A DNA stretch of 64,000 nt from Cladocopium goreaui (Eukaryota; Sar; Dinophyceae; Suessiales; Symbiodiniaceae): NCBI GenBank assembly GCA_947184155.2, contig CAMXCT020000331.1, positions 1-64,000 on the forward strand, written 5' to 3'. Of the stretch, positions 12,601 to 20,800 are shown piece after piece. The position numbers were made by a program, and so were the translations under genes. Under the pieces are notes generated by a model that saw only the letters and a list, made by a program, of their open reading frames with translations, did not search any database and was not told where the DNA came from. How positions within the stretch are numbered: position 1 is the first letter of the stretch; every line of letters starts with the position of its first letter.

Positions 12601-13375
12601 GTTTACAAAGTGCTTGAGCACGAAGGACTTCCTACGTCATCGTGCAAGCTTGGGTTTTGAGGCTGTGGAAGTACCTGCCAGGGATCTTCGGTCAGTCAAT
12701 GACCTTCTGCTGATCAATGATGTTGTGTCCAACAAACAGGAGATTGCGTTTGTGGAGGTGTGCTGTGGCACGAATTCAGCTCTTCGTGATGCATGTCGAG
12801 TTGCTCGAATGCCCTATGTTGGAGTTGTGAAAGAGGTTGAGACCGATGCAATGTTTGCACGAGTGAAGCAGTTTGTAGAGGTCCAAGCTCAACTTGGGTA
12901 TCGCTGGATTCATGTGCATGCCTCTACGCCATGTAGCTCAGGCTCACCGTTGAAGAATTTTGGAACTGGAAGTTTGAGTGAAGCCGATGTTGCGTGGGAA
13001 GGTATCATGAAAGCTGTGCCTAAGTATTTGACTCTGGGGAATTCGAGATCATTTGAACTCCCAAGGAACAATAATATTTGGAAGAGAGATGAAACCAAGC
13101 ATGTTTTGAAGCACTGTGGTTTAGAATTTGAATCGGAAGTGTTTCTTTGCCAAACCGGATGCAAAGCTGACAACGGTTTGCCTGTTGGAAAATGCCTCAT
13201 TTTTCGAAGCTCGTTTTCAGGTTTTTGCAATGTTTTGACCAAACGTTTTGGATCGTGCACATGTGAAAAGCATGCTGGCGTAATGGATGTCAATTGGGTC
13301 CGAACAGGATCCTATACCAAGGAACTTGCTAAGGGAATCTTGGCAGCCGTGAGAGCTGCGCGCCGAGCAGCATGA
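6557..13375 (+). CDS. Element 1 gag-pol polyprotein with C-terminal methyltransferase-like domain
   Basis: An uninterrupted frame of 2272 codons. Visible in order: capsid region (~1-250); two zinc knuckles (~269-284 atypical, 293-306 CX2CX4HX4C); Lys/Gly-rich tract; acidic linker; aspartic protease LDSGA (Asp694); integrase with a compressed zinc motif (~862-882) and catalytic Asp903, Asp973, Glu1008; reverse transcriptase with Asp1602 and YVDD at 1689-1692; RNase H with Asp1880, Glu1922, Asp1965 and a later Asp near 2013. After RNase H, residues ~2062-2235 resemble a SAM-dependent cytosine methyltransferase: VEVCCGT (motif I-like, 2066-2072), TPCSSGSP with Cys2126 (motif IV-like) and ELPRNN (motif VI-like, 2167-2172). 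The protein copies and integrates the element; the methyltransferase role is inferred. The AUG at 6557 lies inside the preceding ORF, so translation probably reaches this frame by shifting. Confidence 0.88.
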   Translation: MEQQRARNLGWSTYIGDLVAWSMQASLEFGSEIEQACRWPAALQWQELSPAQRARSRRLMAILKAAFNGHPRTVTLINAYSEGVNLLSSDVGVNPDLQSSNGFELIRQLTMEYSLRTRSEALSFRTALAHKSFSLHASETSPSTVVTDTIRKIDYENARYGKLLGTLASSIDATGLQVAEADLVAVLLRSLPESVRTFCLHHTSGETYQSFRAAALRWEQQQRAFAEFQPKKQLYQLGNESESAAEYYDMTTSDGNGDWNLDAVGNSGHRCTKCGSRKHGASMCDADLTKVRCFKCQKFGHISANCPDKSVKGKGDGKGVIKGKGKTKGKSKGKAKGKGFGKKGKMNELGYAEETDGMDEWYQDDGSWWSDQTWLQASQVWNETWSDWNEGWTADWADGQWTEDWTWTGQESQQEYASSSQRPENSEIQSLVLSPLIGRIFGEISTGLVLQEAMDELGSSNSHSSWGDSVCVVSASGLSCPFNVGPPMCQCDNCEFQDWQLGRALDRHHQMLQKMTHLFESLPPFSEILPAQFFDDPELVFAETDAYSVVFDQPGNLGDEIDFSSSDEDSDERHCLWDLNFGWFGCGAGTEDSGLLCGLLQQESSCTTPPNLHEPWFLGLQGEGSTGDAAEFSQGLVSDVNSRVVLNRTATSTFLNVHDTVSVSHELRRYMPVLDPLLSEFWNDGQSEFWWLLDSGASATVMATSSVNAYGAWVADMKHEQFRAANGSKVDIDGTATITVWVGFRTGRDKDWVPDYKSAKLKCLVGGISHNIMSTTTLCECGWEFNQGPDGFHVKDVKTGRTVEGCIYYAGCPWIKLEPAWSSESQLTVSKGLEPPHPIPEIFAASSNSLNPLSRAAASDLERHRLQGHVPYDPRCTICARGKSTFHHRRRKEGSLETEIQADFAFLTTRGEVVNEESENTIKILVLTELATNCIGFVVTTATDARKVKGQVCKWLDHFGLSSSTSSVVLHTDAERAVSELVGTSSEKYTFMVRRARPQQHQSNGGAERAVRRLKESLAVLRAEMNDGGADVNFSARGLSDVCTYIALSHNHFSNAHGSDFSPLEYSTQRKLSKPSFAMFGSTVLAELPDSLRAQSPNETRSIEACFVHSGLDTGPVVQGALRIDGELVLKRFVARNVRPITPIAWKHMIGDQLFVEVEGADVQVAESQDVHMQAPPNAPPAAIAPTPARSVGDRPPLEPPRQPRDARDDIVEYPDGAPSELVREMKEPDNTRRPMPKKRPSETPVPKRSTGIKIAHQPPLPTPATAKAEPKTPAVVSKSPSVVPTSPATSPADSVPEVRVFPKTPRCPACDSGMVAPGIRHNADCKRRRAAFDAENSPNVAVGSPESVEVSRERLQVHFEDMEVDTERDPAPAGGTTEGQVEMDVEETGGTKREAEQPVEELEAEMERERASGQPMTLDLLLMDDACQSVGPVLWSLEAGPERAVATSPELFDDELNSIKFMPERDHTCVKVKLGGTNVLVWKPDEVIDDSSLMQLNADLGFEGMKEEIANLEKCGAGKVIGQAEVDALKKKSPSMRVIPSRWVSAYKSETRVRVRIVAKDINKGVSARKLGISSPTPSIEGLHFVLSLASRRALRLKGLDVSHAFMHSPLPRGLVIVLKLPLSVSMMDGSPAYLLLYKALNGLRDASLHWLNLLSDSIRGVGLVSDEVEPCIYQGIVHGKTALLVAYVDDLLLCCQTARSEKLVEKAIGKAVPLKETGVILPAEQGGGALTFIGRRIQRGATDDSLSIGVDPKFLDTTFVEFSVNKGSNTVPDVAAVLERALTDKSMQQPLTAAAYSRFRRALGKLLWMAQSRHDLKLFLSLIGSQQAAPTHGTEMAIKALLRFLHGDVGTCLRLPSPKYEELMIGAARHCILHSFSDASFAPYRFNGRKGITGGVVFCEGGLVRSIARQQQSVSLSSCEAELYALQAVSQESVAFSQFCQRVYVGLGEMQPKSVPKILLESDSSSALQLLVGQDIPKRSRHVEIRLAWMKSKMASGELEIEHRAGTENVADLFTKCLSTKDFLRHRASLGFEAVEVPARDLRSVNDLLLINDVVSNKQEIAFVEVCCGTNSALRDACRVARMPYVGVVKEVETDAMFARVKQFVEVQAQLGYRWIHVHASTPCSSGSPLKNFGTGSLSEADVAWEGIMKAVPKYLTLGNSRSFELPRNNNIWKRDETKHVLKHCGLEFESEVFLCQTGCKADNGLPVGKCLIFRSSFSGFCNVLTKRFGSCTCEKHAGVMDVNWVRTGSYTKELAKGILAAVRAARRAA

Positions 13376-14078
13376 CTTTTCAGACAAAGAGCCAAGGCAT
13401 GAACTTCCATAGGAATTCATGCAAAACAAACGAAACAGAAGTTTTTTTTGGCATGTCCTGTCTCCGGACAGCGCACAGTTTAAGAGGGGGACAGGTATGC
13501 TGGAGATGTTTTCTAGATTTGTAACTGTAGGTTTGGGAATGTTTGCACGTTTTTGCATGTTATTTTCAAACCTGCATGGAACAACTTTATTTGCGTTTTT
13601 GGCATGTGCTTTATTTCAACCAAATTTAAACAAACAGACAAACGGCAGTTGATGTGAAGCACGGCAGTCTTGTGGAACACTGCAGTTGATGTCAAACGCA
13701 AACAAGACAAACGGCAGTTGATGTGAAGCACAGTCTTTTGGGAGTGCATGTCGTTTGAGAGAGTTTTTTTGATGTTCACTTGATGTGAAACAAACGAAAC
13801 AGACGGCAGTTGATGTAAAACACAGCAGTCTTGTGAAGCACAGAACAGTTGATGTTAATTTTGGTTTTGCGTTCAAGCACGGAGAGGGAATTCACTGCAG
13901 AGATGTCACAACACATGTTCTGACGCGCGACATCAAAGATGTCAGAAAGGAAAACTTCAGGTGACCCGACAGTTGAAACCTCTCAGGTTCAGTGCTTGGC
14001 CGAACTCTTTTCTTTTTCGGGCGTGTGTGAGGGTTGAAACAGTTTCAGTAATTAATCGCCTAATTGCGCCTTAGAGCC
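13376..14078 (+). other. Spacer between pol and ORF3 of element 1, with degenerate short repeats
   Basis: No coding sequence is evident. From about 13628 to 13860 the motif ACGGCAGTTGATGTGAAGCAC recurs in four or five degenerate copies, mixed with AAACAAGACAAACGG-like segments. The remainder, with one T8 run near 13442, shows nothing recognisable. Confidence 0.6.
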
Positions 14079-15236
14079 ATGGCCAATCGACCTCCACCAC
14101 CGCCGAATTCAGCTGGCATGGAATGCTACCCTGGGACCGATATGACTGGAGTGGAAATGGAGCTTTTGAGGGAATTGATGCGCAAGGCAGAGCGCAACCA
14201 GATGATGACACAGACTCTGTCTTTGCACCAATTAGAACATAAGCATGCTCCTGACCCGCGTCAGGCTGAATGGAATGCACAGAAGGCCGCAGGACAATGG
14301 CCAGGATGGAAGGGAAATGGACCGCCTCCAAAGAGTGTGAACCCGCCTGCATCGTCTGGGCGACCACCCAAGATGAACTATGACCCTGACGATGACCCGT
14401 GGGCCGCAATTCCAACTGCACCAAAGGCTGATCCGCCTGTTTTGCAGATCTTTGGGAATGTCCAGCAAGGCACACCGCCAATTAATCTTCCACCTGCTGC
14501 CACTGCAATGCCTAAGTCTGGATTTCCAGAACATTCAGCTGCCGCTATGGGGACAGAAGCAGTGTTTCCACCAGCAAAGGCTTCTGCTCCTGCACCAGAG
14601 AATTCAGCAGCGAAACAGCTGCCTATTCCGAAGGCAAGCGGGCCCAACAAAGCAGCCAGGAATTCGACTCCCAAGATTGAAGAGGTACCGGAAGAAGCTG
14701 ATGGGGACGGCACTGGTGGACGCATGGATGAAAGCTTTAAGAGGAATCGAGATGTTTTTGAGGATGACGACGAACTCTTTGGCTTTGAGTATATTCCTGC
14801 AGACGTCTCACCGCCGTGGTTCCCGAATCACCTGTGGGGAATTCCAACCACAATTCAGCACAATGCAACGGATTGGAATGACAAGAGTTGGTACCCCAGC
14901 TATCAGTCCAGTGACATGGACCCCGCAGTGCCATTTCCAGTGCATGTGCAAGGCATCAAGTCGTGGGCCAGCACGAAGATCAAGCTGAAGAAATGGAGGG
15001 ACAAAGAAATGTCCTACCATGAATTCATTCTGAAGGTCTTCAACCACGATGATGAGGCCGGGCAATATGCAAAGTGGATTTTGGCACACTATACACCCAA
15101 GATCACAGCTACGCCCAAGTCGCAAGCTCCAGATCTTGCCGCTTTCCTCAAGAAGATGAGAGTGGATGTGTTTTTGTATGCAACGACGGCGTACCGCAGG
15201 GAGTTGATGAGTGTGGACTTCGACAAGAAGCCCTAG
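14079..15236 (+). CDS. Element 1 ORF3, unknown protein downstream of pol
   Basis: About 385 codons from the ATG at 14079 (an upstream TTG is less likely to be the start). The N-terminal ~70 residues include a Pro run and a possibly helical Glu/Arg-rich segment. The middle (~70-220) is low-complexity Pro/Ala/Lys. The C-terminal ~150 residues are more globular, rich in Trp and Tyr, with PPWFPNHLWGIP and a basic KIKLKKWRDKEM segment. There is no signal peptide or membrane segment, so nothing supports an envelope protein although it sits in the env position. It lies ~700 nt after the pol stop and ~375 nt before the PPT. Its frame is intact, suggesting selection or recent insertion. I do not recognise the family. 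Confidence 0.65.
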   Translation: MANRPPPPPNSAGMECYPGTDMTGVEMELLRELMRKAERNQMMTQTLSLHQLEHKHAPDPRQAEWNAQKAAGQWPGWKGNGPPPKSVNPPASSGRPPKMNYDPDDDPWAAIPTAPKADPPVLQIFGNVQQGTPPINLPPAATAMPKSGFPEHSAAAMGTEAVFPPAKASAPAPENSAAKQLPIPKASGPNKAARNSTPKIEEVPEEADGDGTGGRMDESFKRNRDVFEDDDELFGFEYIPADVSPPWFPNHLWGIPTTIQHNATDWNDKSWYPSYQSSDMDPAVPFPVHVQGIKSWASTKIKLKKWRDKEMSYHEFILKVFNHDDEAGQYAKWILAHYTPKITATPKSQAPDLAAFLKKMRVDVFLYATTAYRRELMSVDFDKKP

Positions 15237-15612
15237 CCTGGTGTTTCCATGTGCATGCTGATAATTTTTGCATGATGATGATGCAGCGATGACTGCATAA
15301 ATCAATATATCTCTTTCAGATCTATGTCAGTCTGAGATTCTGGACTTCTGGTTTTGCAGGAGTGATTTTTGGATATACAGTGCAATTCGAGATGATACAA
15401 TTCAATGCAATCACTGCACGTGGCACTGTCTATAACGAGGTTTTTAGAGTTCACTGCAACTGGAACGGGATCGGGCTGGCAATCTGATTGAATTCAACAG
15501 TACTTCATATGTATTTTTGATGCAACGGTCTGGATACTATACCCTTTGAGGTGGACTTTCTGGGCAAGCTGATACATACTGCATGGTCAATGTATTCTTG
15601 CAACGTCACAGC
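15237..15612 (+). other. Untranslated region between ORF3 and PPT of element 1
   Basis: No gene or repeat recognised. It lies inside the element just before the polypurine tract. Confidence 0.5.
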
Positions 15613-15621
15613 AAGAGGGGG
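15613..15621 (+). promoter_or_regulatory. Polypurine tract (PPT) of element 1
   Basis: AAGAGGGGG immediately precedes TATGAAAG, just as GAAAGGGGG precedes TATGGAAA at the 3' LTR of element 3. This is the expected plus-strand priming site and sets the 3' LTR start. Confidence 0.8.
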
Positions 15622-16468
15622 TATGAAAGTATATGGATATACCCGGTGTGCTGTGACTATGTTTGGACTGGAATGCATGCTGCATTTTACTCTGGAATTT
15701 GTATCCAAATAGCTGGCTGATGTGATGAGATTTGTTTTTGCCAAGTCTCGCCTACGGACGAGGTACAAGTCATTGTTTTTGGTATTTTCTGGAAAGCTGC
15801 ATGATGCCATCATGTCTGGACAAGTTTCGTTGACGGTTGAGAACGTTTTCATGGAGAACAACATTTTTCAAGAATGTGTTTTTGGACGTTGACGGTGAGG
15901 ATGATGTTTTTGGAAATCGTTTGGAATTTGTTTTGCCTCGCATGATGTATTTGCTCGACAACAACAACTTCCAAACTGCACTTTATTTCAACAGGTTTTG
16001 CATGTCAACGTTTTGAACATGGTTGAGATGGTTTTTGTGGAGAACGTTTATTTCTGGACTGGCGTCGTTTTGCAGAATACTGGAAAGATGCATTTGCAAC
16101 ATATGCAAATGCATGTGGAAGTGGAGGAGTTTATTTTCGTTTTGCTTCAGCTGGAATTTGGAATATGATACTCTGGAAGTGAAGTGCATGCTGCATGCGC
16201 TCAATGGTTCAAGCATGTTGCACGACAGAATAAAAGAGGCAAGGACAACACGGCACAGAGGCTAGCAGACAGCCTAAGACACTTTGTCTGTCTTTTCGTG
16301 TGTTGCGAGAAAAAGGTGAGAGCGAGGTCAAGTGAGAATTTGTGGGTTTTTGACTTGCGTGTGTTTGCAAGTTTATTCATCGGCATCGCCGCTTAGGCTC
16401 GGACCCCAACGCGTAGGATTGGCGTTCGCGAGCGTCGCGGCTAGTGGTTGTAAGCCTGAATTTTCGCA
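15622..16468 (+). repeat. 3' LTR of element 1 (847 bp)
   Basis: Runs from TATGAAAG after the PPT to TTTTCGCA. Its last 19 bp equal the sequence just 5' of the PBS. The LTR interior has no counterpart in the left flank, consistent with loss of the 5' LTR. Promoter and poly(A) signals are expected here but I cannot point to them. Confidence 0.75.
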
Positions 16469-16912
16469 CACAAGGAGGGACGCTCCCAGTTATATCGCCA
16501 TTTTGTCCTCACGATCACACTGCCGAGCACGGAGGATTCCGCACGGTGCTATGGGAAGTACCCAAAGACTCCAGAGACCTCATGGCAGCTATTGAGGATG
16601 TCGTAGTGTTTCTAAACTACCCTCAAAAGTGCTTTCAGGACCTCAATCAAGGAGCGACAGCGCAACTCCTGGTGATGTGCAATCGTACGGCTGTGCACAA
16701 CCAACTCCTGCATCATGGTTTTCAGGCAGCTTGGTTTGGAGGACTTAGGATAGCCACAACCTCGTCAGCAGCAGGGGCAACCGCGCGAATAGCAGTTGTT
16801 GTTCAGACAGGGTGTGGCTTCCTCAGTGGGGGCCGTCGAGAGGCATCGCTGGAAGACAAGGAAGACTGTTTTGGGCGAGCCACTGTCGCGCTCACAGGGG
16901 CAGTCGTGGAGC
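16469..16912 (+). pseudogene. SF1 (UPF1/DNA2-like) helicase fragment, copy 1
   Basis: One open frame continues across the LTR boundary from 16444 to 16935; the host part starts at 16469. Visible: an AQLLVMCNRTAVHNQLL strand-helix segment, then RIATTSSAAGATARIAVVVQ (motif V-like) and GFLSGGRR, then EDCFGRATVALTGAV, matching helicase motif VI (usually RxxVALTRA). The normally conserved Arg is Gly here. The frame runs into palindromic repeat sequence after HPSAK, so the C-terminus is missing; the N-terminus is lost beyond element 1. It would have been an ATP-dependent nucleic-acid helicase; this remnant cannot be active. A related segment recurs in the ORF at 45882-47591. Confidence 0.65.
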
Positions 16913-16989
16913 ACCCTTCGGCGAAGGTACCTTAAGCCCCCTTCGAAGGTACCTTAAGCCTTTGCCGAAGGGGGGACGGGGGGGAGGGC
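16913..16989. repeat. Palindromic CTTAAGGTACC/TTCGAAG repeat, left part
   Basis: Contains GGTACCTTAAGCCCCCTTCGAAGG and a G-rich end. Its reverse complement recurs at about 32863-32935, on the other side of element 2, so element 2 inserted within a pre-existing inverted repeat. Confidence 0.75.
16985..16989. repeat. Target-site duplication of element 2, left copy
   Basis: AGGGC immediately before the LTR at 16990, matched by AGGGC at 32731-32735. Five bp is typical for copia integrases. Confidence 0.9.
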
Positions 16990-17189
16990 TGAAGAGGGGC
17001 CCTAGCGTCTACTTCAAGATCAGCTAAGGCGTCTTCCCCAATGACAGCACTCTTTTACTCTCAGCCTGTTGCCGGTCAGTGCTTGTCTACAGGGTTACTC
17101 TATATACCTCTTGAGCCTTGAAGGGCGCATATAAATGTGCTCAATACTCATGCATGTACCTATGTAGGTATTAGGTCGAAACAAAAACA
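16990..17189 (-). repeat. 3' LTR of element 2 (200 bp)
   Basis: On the element strand it starts TGTTTTTG and ends CTCTTCA. It is identical by eye to 32531-32730. A short LTR for an element of this size. Confidence 0.95.
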
Positions 17190-17206
17190 CAGGCACAAAT
17201 TCAAAA
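17190..17206. repeat. 17-bp direct repeat flanking the retrocopy, left
   Basis: CAGGCACAAATTCAAAA, identical to 23508-23524. It starts at the first base after the LTR of element 2. Confidence 0.9.
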
Positions 17207-17846
17207 GCAATGAGTAGAGCACTACGCCTTGCCGTACCCAATTGGTATTAAGAGTATCTTCCTGACTTCTCTACACAATGGCAAATAGCAAAAGAAACCG
17301 GAGTTACGCAGTGGCTTCGAATTGAAAAACACGTGAAAGCAGCGAATGTCCTAAGGACATGTCGAAAAAGAACAGCGGATTCGCTAATTTTTCCAGTAGT
17401 GACCAATGGTGCTTCGCGCACGGTCTCTCCACAGGCAAAATGCCTCGCTCTACCGGTGAAAGTTCGAATTGAAAAGTTCGGGTTCGCAAGATTCAGAAAT
17501 TCAGGTCATACGAAAACAATTGACCAAATCACGAAATAAACGGAAATAGCGGATCTCCAAAGTTGCTCATTCAAGCAAACAATGGACTGAAATCGAAGTT
17601 GGTAAATTTTTGAAGTTCGCTCCATTCGGAGTGGTCTGCTCGCCGGATGATTCATGGAGATAAATGTATATAGTATCTCTATTTACAAGAGTCTCTATTT
17701 TACATTAAATTGAAGTTCAGACACTTGTGGCATTATCTCTATCTAAAAGAGTATATGCCATCTGTGTGAAATAAGTTGAACGCACAGAAAAACTGTACAC
17801 GGCTTCTCATGCTGTGTTATCTTCAATTAAAGAAGTGTACACTCAC
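17207..17846 (-). other. 3' untranslated part of the retrocopy
   Basis: No coding sequence. The + strand has repeated TATCTCTATTTACAAGAG / TATCTCTATCTAAAAGAG segments (17671-17760) and two TTCGAATTGAAAA segments (17315, 17464). No poly(T) on the + strand marks a poly(A) tail. Confidence 0.5.
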
Positions 17847-20800
17847 TCATCGCCACTCACTTGATCTCCATGGTCTGGACGCTGAAGATGAGGATCCACC
17901 CCACTCTGTGTTGCCCTGATACGTCGATGCTTGATCTTCATATGCCTTTCTCTTTTTCTCCTTCTGTCTTTCCTTTCTTGAATCAGCATACTGCTTCTTC
18001 TTGTAGGCCTGTTTGTAATGATGTCGTTCATTCCATGACATATCAGAAGGATCAAGATGGATAAGAATTGGATTATGAGCATCGCGATCATTTGGAGCAA
18101 CCATGAAGATGTTGTGATCACCATGTAAGCAAGTTTCATTTACCTTGAAGTAAAATTCACCCACATAGTTCATGTGATCTTCATCCTCAAAGTCTTCTGG
18201 GTGTTCCTCACACATCAAACGTGAATGACCCCACTCAACAACTGTTAACATACAACAATCACCTTTACCAGTTGTCTTCTTCATGATCTCGTCGGTGTAT
18301 GTTGCTGTTGTAATGCCATCCAAGTGCGTTGCAAGAAAATCCAAGTCACGATAACTGCAAGAAATGAAATGCTTGACCCTGATTGGAGGGCAAGTTGGAT
18401 CAAAATTCTTGCGCATGGCTTGTGTTGCAACACCTACCATTCTGTTAATCCAGAATTGGATAAGGCTGTGTTGATATGTAGGGACACCTGGAGATTTTGG
18501 TGTGCTGTAATAGCATGCCTTGTTTCCATCACCTGCGATGAAGTCAACTTGATATCTGGCACACTCAAAAGCCATAACAGCTAAGCACTCACCAACAATC
18601 CCAGCAGAGTCTGATGCATACTTCTGTCCGACGTGATAAACGCACACACGTGTCATTCTCATCCTAGCTCTTGTCAAGTCAACAATCTCATCTGTATCTC
18701 GATCCTTTGTCTTTCCCCAAGATACTTCAAAGATTGCCCATGAGACTTGTCGAACTCGTGTGTCGTTGTCATCTGTGTGATATCCAGCAATTTGCTTGAT
18801 ATAGCCATCCTTTCCAAGGCGAGCTGCCACCATCAAGTCATGATAGTCATTGAAGCAAGTTTTAAAGTCAACCTCGTCGAGTCTTTCTCTGTGAGGATAC
18901 AACGAACCAGCCTCGCAATTCATGAAAAGATGTCCTCCAAAGTTCTTGATGACATTGATGAAGTAATTGTTGAACTGTGATTTGGTTTCATCAAATTTTT
19001 CATGATCCTCATCGATAGTGTAGTCAATGTGTGGAATGAATTGTTGAAATCTTTCTGGAACCGGGCATTTTTCAAATCTGTTTCTGCACCAGTTTCCCAA
19101 ATTCCAAAACATTGCTGTTATCTGTGGAGAGGATCTGTATGGAAATTCGGCATCCTTGTATGTTGGGTCTGATAGGCCTCCACCTAAGTACCTGTAAGCC
19201 AAGCTATGCAAGATCATACAGTAAGGCAAGACCTTGTGTTCCTCAACGTAATCTTGGAGTACCTTTGTGAGATTTCCAAAATCGTCATCAATCCTCTGTT
19301 CTGCTTCTTTTGAGGATCTTTCTGCCTTGTCTTGATGAAGAGGATGCATCCTTGGATCACTACAACCATATTCAATGCGCTGATTAAGTTCTTGTAATTC
19401 TAGTTGTGGATCCTGATTCTTGTGTCTGGCAATGTACTCAACCATCAACTGGTCATCTGTAAGATGGTACCAAAAATCATGATGTGGAGACATGGTCTTC
19501 CTGTACTTAACATGCCAAAACATATGTCGATGCTTCGAAGACGCTGGATAACCTTTGTTGTAAAATCCTGCCCATTCACCATGGTAACCATCTGAAAAAC
19601 AATCCTTCAATCTTCGAAAAACTGAATCATCTTCGTTTCCAGTGATATCTTGACCATAGTAAAGTCGAACTGCAGGTTTCACTTCAGGAGCTGTCTCATC
19701 ATCTTGAATGTCTGTCTTCTTCTCCCCTGATTCCTCCTTTTCTGAGGAGCGTTCAGGTGGAGCTGATTCCTCTTTCTCTGAAGAGCCTTCAGCTGGGACA
19801 TGTGGCTCCTGTGTGTCTTTTTCTTCTTCTTTTTCTTCGTCAGCAATCTTCTCTTCTTCATCCTTTTCTTTCTCTTGTCCTTCTTCTGGTTTGACAAAAC
19901 TTTCCTTGATCTTTCGTTGAACATTCTGATTGCACATACTGATCCATTTCAATGTACACTCAACCAATTTGTCATCATCAGTTTCCAAAATGATATGTTT
20001 GTCCTCAATGTTCAAACTTTCAATGGTATGCTTGTACTCAGGATCACCTGCGCCTGGTCTTTGAAGATCTGGAAGTGGAGTGTCTGGATCATCGTCCACC
20101 ATATGAGGATCCTCTGCTCCAAAGAAATTTTCTGCGCCAAGGTGTTCATTGTCCTTGAGAACTTGGTCAATATCCAGTTTGAACTCATAGTACTTGTCGT
20201 AAGAGATCTCATAACCCATCATAGGTGCATACTGCTCCATAAATGTTGAAAAGGAAGCATCTGATAATGCTGACATCATCAACCATAATGAGAAGAAGCT
20301 TATGTCACCACGTTCAAGGGGTTGACCTCCTTCAAGATCATCTCCTGTGAGGACTGATTGGCCTGCGAGTGTAATATCATGGAGGATCTGTCTGTGCTCT
20401 GGTTTGAGTTGCCTGACTAAGAACAGTCCCTGTCGATCTTCCATATTTCTTCGAGGATTTGCATCAGGTAATACCTCACTTTCTTGTTGTGGTTGTGTTT
20501 CCTCTCTTTCTTGAGAGCATACACCTTCTTCCTCTCTTTCCTGAGAGCCTGATGCCTTTTCCTCCTCTTTCCTGACAAAAACTTGTAGTCTTGGCAAAAA
20601 CTCCAAATCATCTTCAGCATCATCATCATCGTGACCTTCCATGTCCACATTCTGTTGCTCTGATCCTGGGATGTGAGCGATCTTGTCCTTTCCAGCTACC
20701 CAGATGTAGCCATCGAGCTTTGTAGATGTGTGGAAGTCACCTGAACCGCATTCCCTGACCTTTGTCCTTGCTCTTGCAGATTGATGGAATGCTTCATGCT

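Larger units (their letters stand above)
5572..16468 (+). mobile_element. Ty1/copia-type LTR retrotransposon, element 1 (5' LTR truncated)
   Basis: The internal order is gag, protease, integrase, reverse transcriptase, RNase H, which defines the copia group. The primer binding site directly follows a 19-bp sequence ending in CA (5572-5590). The identical 19 bp end the 3' LTR at 16450-16468, so 5572-5590 is the surviving tail of the 5' LTR and the rest is replaced by the satellite array. The polypurine tract at 15613-15621 marks the start of the 3' LTR. A target duplication cannot be tested because the left flank is gone. The main polyprotein is intact, so the element was recently coding-competent, but without a full 5' LTR this copy probably lacks its own promoter. 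Confidence 0.88.

Noticed and set aside
5572..16468. The shared GTAAGCCTGAATTTTCGCA at 5572 and 16450 as a 19-bp target-site duplication
   Set aside because: The left copy abuts a primer binding site and ends in CA, and a polypurine tract marks a long 3' LTR ending in the right copy. An LTR tail explains it better than a target duplication.
17106..17116. CTTGAGCC in the LTR of element 2 as a spliced-leader relic
   Set aside because: It lies inside both LTRs, not at a cDNA boundary; an 8-nt match there is chance.
17300..17500. tRNA gene suggested by GTTCGAATT segments
   Set aside because: No acceptor or anticodon stem can be folded around them.
19708..20249. Ser/Phe-rich + strand ORFs opposite the retrocopy
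   Set aside because: Antisense shadows of the Glu/Lys-rich coding strand.
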